Of a stretch of 64,000 nucleotides of DNA, positions 58,601 through 64,000 are shown piece after piece. Source of the DNA: Afifella aestuarii (lineage in GTDB: Bacteria > Pseudomonadota > Alphaproteobacteria > Rhizobiales > Afifellaceae). Made by a program: the position numbers and the translations under genes. The DNA is taken from assembly GCF_004023665.1 (NCBI RefSeq), contig NZ_SAUF01000001.1:496001-560000 (forward strand). Direction: 5' to 3'. Under the pieces are notes generated by a model. It did not search any database. It had not been told where the DNA came from and saw only the letters and a program-made list of their open reading frames with translations. Every line of letters begins with the position of its first letter. Within the stretch, counting starts at the first letter, position 1.

Positions 58601-61210
58601 AGACAAGGCGATGACGCTGAAATTCGCGGTCGAATTCTCGTCGACCTCGTCCTCGAAGGCCGGCTTGATGCCGAGCCTGGGCCTGTCGCCTGCCAGGGGC
58701 AAAGTGAGGCTGCGCTCGACCGGGCGGCCGCTCGTATCGATGACGCGGACATTCACCGTCGTCTTAAGGGGATGCGAGGAGACGCCTGTCTCGGGCAGCT
58801 GCGGCCGAAAGGCGAGATGGCCGTTCTCGTCGGTTGCAAGGCCCGACTGCGGTGCGGTCTGCGTGTCGAAAGTTTCGTCGGCAAGGCCGAAGCGGTAGCC
58901 CGCCCAGCCGTCAAGCTCGCCGGCGGTGGAGACGATGGTTTCCGCCTCCACGTCTAGATCCGCGGCCGGTGCGCCATAGAGGAAGCGGGCATCGGCGGTG
59001 ATCTCGGGCGGGTTCGCCGGCTCGAACTGCGTCGCCTCCGTTTCCAGCGTGAAGTCGAGACGTTCCGGCTGGAAATCCTCGACCAGGAAGGTCGTCTCGG
59101 CGATCGCCGGCTTTTTCGGGTCGGTGTGGACCGAGACGCGCCACTGGCCGCGCATGGCATTGTCGGAGAGCGCGATCTCGGCGAGCGCGCCGCCGAGGCC
59201 TTCATCCTCGAGAAGCTCCTGGCGGTCTTCCTTGCCGTCCGGGCGGGTGATCTTTGCCGTCAGCGGCAGATCGGTCAGTGCTTTTGAGCGGGAATCGCGG
59301 GCGAGCGCCGTCAGATAGACGGTCTCGCCGACGCGGTAGATGCCACGCTCCGTCGTCAGGAAGACGTCGACGGGACCGGGCGCCGCACGTCCTTCGACGC
59401 CGCGGTCGGTGAGGTCGAAGGAGGGTTTTGTGAGATCGAGGAAATTGTAGTCGCCGTCTTTCGTCTCGGCGGCGAGAAGGGCCGGCGCCATGCCACCGGT
59501 GCCGCGAATGAGGCCGGGGGCGAAATTCGCCTTGCCGTCCGCATCGGTGTCGGCTTCTCCGAGGATTTCGTTGCTGGTGGCGATGAGGCGGAGATGCACG
59601 CCTTCGACGGGCTCCGCACTTGCGAGCGAGCGGAGGCTGACATTGAGCCCGTCATTGCCGGCGAAGGTCGCAAGCCCGAGATCGCTTGCGAGGAACCACT
59701 GCGTCGCCTTCGCGCCCCAATCCTGGGCGTTGTTTTCCGCGCTTGCGACGAGGACATAGATGCCGGGCTCAAGGTCGTCGACGAGTTCGCCGATCGGAAT
59801 GGCGCTCACGACTTCGCGGTTGAGACGGGTCTCGACGTCGACACTGCCTTCCCAGATCTTGCGGCCTCTCTCGCTTTCGATCTCGGCCGCCTGCCATTGC
59901 GAGAGCTGGTCGAGGAAATTGCCGTTGCGCAGCGTCTCGGCGATGCCGCGATCGGCGATCCAGTAGAGCGAGGCCTTGACGGTCGAGGTGTTGACGGTGG
60001 TGACGGGCAGAGAGGCGCTGCCGCCGGCCGGCACGACATAGGCGTTGCCGGAGAAGCGCACGGCGGGCGAGCGGTCACGCACATAGATGTCGAGGGTCGC
60101 CGATTTCAGAAGCGCCTCGCCATCGGCGGACGGCAGGCCGGCGCGGGCGGTGATGCGGTAACGGCGGCCATGTTCGACGCCGCTGATGCAGATCTGCTGG
60201 CCTTCCGCCTCGACGGCTAGATTGTCGGCGTTCTCGATCGAGACGAAATCGCTCAGATCGGAGCGCGTCGCGGGCAGCTGGTCGGAAAAGTTGAGGCAGA
60301 TGCGCGGGTCGGCGGCGTCGGAATCGACCTGATGGTCGATGATGCGAAAGCCGTGTTCGGCCACGGCGCTTTCATAGGCGCTTCGCACATCGGGCAGTTC
60401 TTCAAGCGCGAGGCTTGCGCGGTAGGCCTTGATCGCCGGCTTCCACTCGTCACGCTCGCCGAGCGAGCGGGCAAGAAGCACAAGGGCTGCGGCGCGGTCA
60501 CGCGAGCCGCGGGCGTGGAGGTAGGCGTTGACGGCGGCGGCTGTGCGCTCTTCGGGGAGGCGTTGGCGCGTCTTCCAGTCGTCGGAGGTCGCCTCGGCGC
60601 TGACGGCGGAAAGCCGCAGCCACAGATCGACGCGATCCGGTGCCATCTTGAGTGCGCTTTTGAGTTGCGTTGCCGCGAAGAGATAATTGCCGTTGGCGGC
60701 GGCCTCGTCGGCCACGGCGAGTGCGGCGTCGAGCGAGGGGGCATTGTCGGCCCGCGCCAGATCGCCGGAGAGGCGGCGCGCCTCGTCGATGAAGCGCGAG
60801 GGCAGGAAGGAGAGCTCGGCCGTGCGCTCTTCGGCAAGCGACAAGGTCGGCAGATCGGAGGTGACGATGCGGCCGGAGATGGCGGCCTTGACGGCGCGGA
60901 GATCGCCGACCTCCTCCTTCAGGAAGCACCATTTGGCGTTGGTGTTGTAGGTGAAGGCGGCACAGCGGCCATCGACGACGCAGGCGCGTTTGCAGCCTTC
61001 GAGCTCAACATCCTTGATGACGTCGTAATCGCCGCCGAAATAATCGGCGCCTTCCGTGGTCAGAAGCCGGCGCTCCTGTGCCTGGGCGCTCACAGGCTCT
61101 GGCTGGAGAGTGAGAAAGACGACGGCAAGGGCGGCAAGGGCCGCCGGAAATCCGCGAAACAGCGCAAACACCGCACGCTCCCCAACACTTTTTCTGCGTC
61201 GGGCGAGCAT
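55691..61210 (-). CDS. alpha-2-macroglobulin family protein with N-terminal PAN/Apple domain
   Basis: The 1839-residue protein has a signal peptide (about residues 15-43), a PAN/Apple-like Cys-rich module (about 55-105, EGCKRACVVDGRCAAFTYNTNAKWCFL), MG-type beta domains, and a thioester CAEQ with Cys1390 (YPYGCAEQLTSR) in the helical domain. Bacterial A2M proteins trap proteases in the periplasm and work beside PbpC, here encoded directly downstream with overlapping stop and start. It is one of the largest genes of the window. Confidence 0.93.
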   Translation of the reverse strand: MLARRRKSVGERAVFALFRGFPAALAALAVVFLTLQPEPVSAQAQERRLLTTEGADYFGGDYDVIKDVELEGCKRACVVDGRCAAFTYNTNAKWCFLKEEVGDLRAVKAAISGRIVTSDLPTLSLAEERTAELSFLPSRFIDEARRLSGDLARADNAPSLDAALAVADEAAANGNYLFAATQLKSALKMAPDRVDLWLRLSAVSAEATSDDWKTRQRLPEERTAAAVNAYLHARGSRDRAAALVLLARSLGERDEWKPAIKAYRASLALEELPDVRSAYESAVAEHGFRIIDHQVDSDAADPRICLNFSDQLPATRSDLSDFVSIENADNLAVEAEGQQICISGVEHGRRYRITARAGLPSADGEALLKSATLDIYVRDRSPAVRFSGNAYVVPAGGSASLPVTTVNTSTVKASLYWIADRGIAETLRNGNFLDQLSQWQAAEIESERGRKIWEGSVDVETRLNREVVSAIPIGELVDDLEPGIYVLVASAENNAQDWGAKATQWFLASDLGLATFAGNDGLNVSLRSLASAEPVEGVHLRLIATSNEILGEADTDADGKANFAPGLIRGTGGMAPALLAAETKDGDYNFLDLTKPSFDLTDRGVEGRAAPGPVDVFLTTERGIYRVGETVYLTALARDSRSKALTDLPLTAKITRPDGKEDRQELLEDEGLGGALAEIALSDNAMRGQWRVSVHTDPKKPAIAETTFLVEDFQPERLDFTLETEATQFEPANPPEITADARFLYGAPAADLDVEAETIVSTAGELDGWAGYRFGLADETFDTQTAPQSGLATDENGHLAFRPQLPETGVSSHPLKTTVNVRVIDTSGRPVERSLTLPLAGDRPRLGIKPAFEDEVDENSTANFSVIALSEDGSRIAADGLSWTLSKIDTNYQWYRSGGRWNYETIETRQRVASGNVSISAEDPAKIAADVEWGKYELEIAKADGSLLPASMTFEAGWYSAPKTLETPEFLKLSLDKERYRIGDTATVHLEPRFAGIAQVMVIDDRIVTTKSVEVSEGSTEIELPVTEDWGAGAYVTAALYRPMDLEAKRMPARALGLSWAGVENPAQRLAVTIDAPESAKPRQAFEASVEIADLAEGEEAYVTLAAVDLGILNLTGFETPDPESYYLGQRRLGVEIRDIYSSLIDRFQGAPGRVRTGGDAALARFEGPAPTENLVAWHSGIVKAGPDGKVTVSVPIGDFNGTVRLMALAWGEKGVGHAENDVLIRDPVVVSTALPQFMAPGDQSRLALDLTHVEGPAGPVSVEVASSDDEIVSVAGSPVETDLAESARSQLLLPVTAGKEGDATLSVRLTTPSGEVLEKDLALTVRDATPEVVRTSFVTLAPSGSVDLSSDLLDGLVPGSGKVRVSASGAGRIDVPQILRKLDRYPYGCAEQLTSRALPLVYLNDVAVAAGLGSDAETDKRIDKAIESVLAYQSASGGFGLWGPGSDDLWLDAYVSDFLTRARRAGHEVPETAFTIALDNLKNRIAYASDFSDGGEDIAYALYVLAQNGRAAIGDLRYYAETKLGDFATPLAKAQIGAGLALYGDRSLSQTVFRRAVSELEYAASDQRRSDYGSKLRDGAAILTLASETSADSVDLPLLANFVADRRAEEKRTSTQEDAWSLMAAHALMQSAARPELEVAGKRYDGPMSTMIEEDALQGEGPKIANLADSPVDVAISATGKPASPEPASGNGYLIARETFTLEGDPLDPSHVAQGDRLVVVLTVTAEKTGSGHLILDDPLPAGFEIDNPNILRSGDVGTLDWLDLSTEPAHVEFRSDRFVAALDRQPDDQTRFSLAYMVRAVSPGDFVQPAATIEDMYEPELRARTEASRVHVEGPLR

Positions 61211-61269
61211 AGGGGGCGCCGCTATGTCGGTAAAGCAGCTCCTGGCGAAACCTCGCGCATAGCGGGCTT

Positions 61270-61941
61270 TCAGCGCGCCGCCGTGCGATGTGGCAATTGC
61301 GTCCAGTAGGCGCGATCCATGGCGGCGATGGCGCCCTCCAGCCGGTCGATCACCTTTGCGAGAGACTCATCGACGGCCTCCAAATAGTCGGCCCAATCGC
61401 GGAAATGGCGGAGGTCCGCCTTGCCGTCGCTGATGCCTTTGAGGGCGATCGTCGGCAGGTCGAAAGCATGGCCGGCGCGCATCACCGCAAAGCCTTCCAT
61501 GTCGACCATGTCCGCATCGATGAGATCATAGGCGGCGCCGGAGACGATGTTGGAGCCGGTCGAGAGCCTGGCGGCGGCGACGTCGCCGATCTGCTGCGGG
61601 ATCGCAATTTCCGCCGGAAGATCGAGGAAGGGCGTGCGGCCCTTCTCGAAGCCGAGAGGCGAGGCATCCATATCGCGGAAGCTGATGTGGCTCGCCTGAT
61701 AGACCGCGCCCTGTTCGAGCGCTCTGGAGCCGGCACTGCCGATGGAGACGAGGAGATCCGGGCGTTCCTCGGGCTTCATTCGGGCGAGGAAGGCCGTGGT
61801 GGCGACGGCGGCTTCCACCGGGCCGACGCCGGTGATCAGGGGGCGAATGCGTGCCCGCAGCTCGCTGCGATATTCCTGCTCAGTCGCCATGATGAAGAGG
61901 AGGCCGAAGCCTCCGACCATTTCGATTTTCGGCTCTGACAC
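61270..61941 (-). CDS. 5'-methylthioadenosine/S-adenosylhomocysteine nucleosidase-like protein
   Basis: The 223-residue protein has VGGFGLLFIMATEQEYRSELRARI at the N-terminus, TGVGPVEAAVATTAFL, LVSIGSAGS, DMVDMEGFAV (catalytic-site Glu) and LKGISDGKADL with the catalytic Asp. It belongs to the PNP/MTAN superfamily, which removes adenine from MTA or SAH. GTG at 61941 is used; the longer frame to 62070 adds residues that overlap the glcB leader. It lies 59 bases upstream of the macroglobulin gene. Confidence 0.82.
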   Translation of the reverse strand: MSEPKIEMVGGFGLLFIMATEQEYRSELRARIRPLITGVGPVEAAVATTAFLARMKPEERPDLLVSIGSAGSRALEQGAVYQASHISFRDMDASPLGFEKGRTPFLDLPAEIAIPQQIGDVAAARLSTGSNIVSGAAYDLIDADMVDMEGFAVMRAGHAFDLPTIALKGISDGKADLRHFRDWADYLEAVDESLAKVIDRLEGAIAAMDRAYWTQLPHRTAAR

Positions 61942-62068
61942 CTTCGAACCCCGCCTTTCAGCCTTTCCGCCAGTTTGACAGAATGGAAAATTCCTTAGAT
62001 CACACGGCAACAACACCATGCTCCGGACGTTGGCAAGCGACCGGAGGGCGAGAACAGGGGGATGCGTC

Positions 62069-64000
62069 ATGAGTGACCGTGTCGAGGCCGGGGGACTGAA
62101 GGTTGCCCGCCCGCTTTATGATTTCATCAACAACGAGGCTCTGGCCGGCACAGGCATCGCGCCGGAGACATTCTGGGATTCCTTCGCGGCGATCGTGCGC
62201 GATCTCACCCCGAAGAACCGCGCACTCCTGGCCGAGCGCGAGCGGCTGCAGGCGCGCATCGACGACTGGCATCGCCAGCGTCGCGGCAAGGGTAGCTCAG
62301 CGGCCGAATATACCGCCTTCCTGCGTGAGCTCGGCTATCTGCAGCCGGAGCGCGGCGAGGTCACCGTCGAGACCGACAATGTCGATCGCGAAATCACCAC
62401 CATCGCGGGCCCGCAGCTCGTCGTTCCGGTGATGAATGCGCGCTATGCGCTCAACGCCGCCAATGCGCGCTGGGGTTCGCTCTACGACGCGCTTTACGGC
62501 ACCGATGCGATCTCCGAAGACGACGGGGCGGAGATCGGCAGCGGTTACAATCCGAAGCGCGGTGAGAAGGTGATCGCCTACGCCCGCGGTTTCCTCGATG
62601 AATGCTTCCCGCTCGACGGCGATAGCTGGCGCAACGCGAAGGGACTGTCCGTGCAGGACCAGGCGCTCGCGGTCTGGATGGATGAGGGCCGCTCCGTCCG
62701 CCTCAAAGCGCCGGAGCAGTTTGCGGGTTTCCGCGGCGAGACGGGTTCGCCCTCGGCCGTCCTTCTTGCGAATCACCATCTGCATGCTGAGATCGTCATC
62801 AACCGCGATCACCCGATCGGCGGCACCGATCAGGCCGGCATCGCCGACGTGATTCTCGAATCAGCCGTCACCACCATCCAGGATTGCGAGGATTCGGTTG
62901 CCGCGGTCGACGGCGAGGACAAGACGCTCGTCTATCGTAACTGGCTCGGCCTGATGAAGGGCGATCTCACCGCTTCCTTCCAAAAGGGCGGCGAGACGAA
63001 GACCCGCGCGCTCAACGAGGATCGGCGTTATACCGCGCCCGACGGATCGGAGCTCGTCCTGCCCGGCCGTTCCTTGATGCTCGTGCGCAATTCCGGGCAT
63101 CTGATGACGACGCCCGCGGTGCTCGACGCGAACGGCGACGAGGTCTTCGAAGGCATGCTCGACGCCATGTGCACGAGCCTGATCGCGCTGCACGACATCG
63201 GGCCGAACGGCAAACGCGGCAACAGCCGCACGGGCTCGGTCTACATCGTCAAGCCGAAGATGCACGGCCCCTTCGAGGTCGCTTTCTCCGACACGCTCTT
63301 CGGGCGTGTGGAGGATGCGCTCGGCCTGCCGCGCAACACTTTGAAGATGGGCATCATGGACGAGGAGCGGCGCACCACCGTCAACCTCAAGGAATGCATC
63401 CGCGCCGCGAAGAACCGCGTCGTCTTCATCAATACCGGCTTCCTCGACCGCACCGGCGACGAGATCCACACCTCGATGGAAGCCGGCCCGATGATCCGCA
63501 AGGGCGACATGAAGGGCTCTGCCTGGATCCGCGCCTATGAGGATTGGAACGTCGATGTGGGCCTTGCCTGCGGGCTTCGAGGCCGCGCGCAGATCGGCAA
63601 GGGCATGTGGGCGATGCCGGACAAGATGGCGGCGATGCTGGAGCAGAAGATCGGCCATCCGCAGGCCGGCGCCGACACAGCCTGGGTGCCGTCGCCGACG
63701 GCGGCGACGCTGCATGCGATCCACTACCACAAGGTCGACGTGCTCGAGCGCCAGGCGGAATTGAAGAACCGCGAGAAAGCGAGCCTCGACGACATCCTCA
63801 CCATTCCGGTCGCCGAGAGCCCGAACTGGACGGACGAAGAGATCCAGGCCGAGCTCGACAACAACGCGCAGGGCATTCTCGGCTATGTCGTGCGCTGGAT
63901 CGATCAGGGCGTCGGCTGCTCGAAAGTGCCGGACATCAACGATGTCGGGCTGATGGAAGATCGCGCAACTCTGCGCATCTCGTCTCAGCATATGGCGAAC
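62069..64000 (+). CDS. glcB: malate synthase G, 3' end cut by the window
   Basis: The first 644 residues are present (about 720 in the full family). Landmarks are [31 protein letters not shown], the [15 protein letters not shown] block with the catalytic Arg, and [23 protein letters not shown]. Malate synthase G condenses glyoxylate with acetyl-CoA to malate in the glyoxylate route. The start is ATG at 62069; the frame has no stop up to base 64000. It is divergent from the nucleosidase gene with 127 bases between starts. Confidence 0.96.
   Translation, partial: MSDRVEAGGLKVARPLYDFINNEALAGTGIAPETFWDSFAAIVRDLTPKNRALLAERERLQARIDDWHRQRRGKGSSAAEYTAFLRELGYLQPERGEVTVETDNVDREITTIAGPQLVVPVMNARYALNAANARWGSLYDALYGTDAISEDDGAEIGSGYNPKRGEKVIAYARGFLDECFPLDGDSWRNAKGLSVQDQALAVWMDEGRSVRLKAPEQFAGFRGETGSPSAVLLANHHLHAEIVINRDHPIGGTDQAGIADVILESAVTTIQDCEDSVAAVDGEDKTLVYRNWLGLMKGDLTASFQKGGETKTRALNEDRRYTAPDGSELVLPGRSLMLVRNSGHLMTTPAVLDANGDEVFEGMLDAMCTSLIALHDIGPNGKRGNSRTGSVYIVKPKMHGPFEVAFSDTLFGRVEDALGLPRNTLKMGIMDEERRTTVNLKECIRAAKNRVVFINTGFLDRTGDEIHTSMEAGPMIRKGDMKGSAWIRAYEDWNVDVGLACGLRGRAQIGKGMWAMPDKMAAMLEQKIGHPQAGADTAWVPSPTAATLHAIHYHKVDVLERQAELKNREKASLDDILTIPVAESPNWTDEEIQAELDNNAQGILGYVVRWIDQGVGCSKVPDINDVGLMEDRATLRISSQHMAN

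Overview
The window is a high-GC chromosomal segment from an alphaproteobacterium, most likely of the Hyphomicrobiales (Rhizobiales). Pointers to this are the metX-metW pair, a PhaR/PhaAB polyhydroxybutyrate locus, a PhyR-type general stress regulator, a TIGR02300 (FYDLN) acidic protein, a cysteine-free ribosomal protein L32, NAD-type homospermidine synthase, and the aroA-cmk-rpsA run. Genus and species cannot be fixed from sequence reading alone. About 60 genes are recognisable, densely packed, with many 4-bp ATGA overlaps and several GTG or TTG starts. Both edges cut a gene: plsC on the left and the malate synthase gene glcB on the right.

Layout. 0-8 kb: plsC 3' end, a small unknown gene, a ChaC-like cyclotransferase, a DUF2125 protein, then an amino-acid block on the minus strand (chorismate mutase, hisC, tyrC) divergent from metX-metW. 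7-11 kb: a methyltransferase divergent from gloB, a cupin protein, an EamA exporter and a YihY membrane protein. 11-16 kb: phaB and phaA divergent from phaR, then a PAS-GGDEF-EAL protein whose two catalytic signatures both look lost. 16-24 kb: rpmF, mtgA, ispA, an aldo-keto reductase, a denD-like dehydrogenase with a GNAT and a PEP-mutase-like enzyme, then a decayed PIN toxin next to an intact vapBC pair that runs into an aminotransferase gene. 24-31 kb: a TRAP transporter with unusual membrane subunits, and otsB-otsA for trehalose. 31-38 kb: aroA-cmk-rpsA, the FYDLN protein, tRNA-Ala(GGC), an ABC-F ATPase and a small P-loop protein. 38-47 kb: a soluble double-PAS chemoreceptor and a complete histidine utilisation locus (hutC-hutF divergent from hutI-hutH-hutG-hutU) with one HutC-like operator in the 53-bp divergent gap. 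47-53 kb: a GFA protein, phyR, an apparent stress-regulated small RNA gene, an HWE histidine kinase, a flavin reductase and homospermidine synthase. 53-64 kb: a HigBA-type toxin-antitoxin pair, pbpC with an apparent CTG start, a very large alpha-2-macroglobulin, an MTA/SAH nucleosidase and glcB.

How the parts work together. The hut genes convert histidine to glutamate by the five-enzyme route through HutF and HutG. PhaA and PhaB make 3-hydroxybutyryl-CoA for storage polymer, with PhaR opposite them. The PhyR gene is followed by a consensus-like EcfG promoter (GGAAC, 16 bp, CGTT), a 17-bp stem with a C/U-rich 25-nt loop, and a strong intrinsic terminator. Together these look like a roughly 120-nt stress-induced sRNA, which I consider the most interesting observation in the window.
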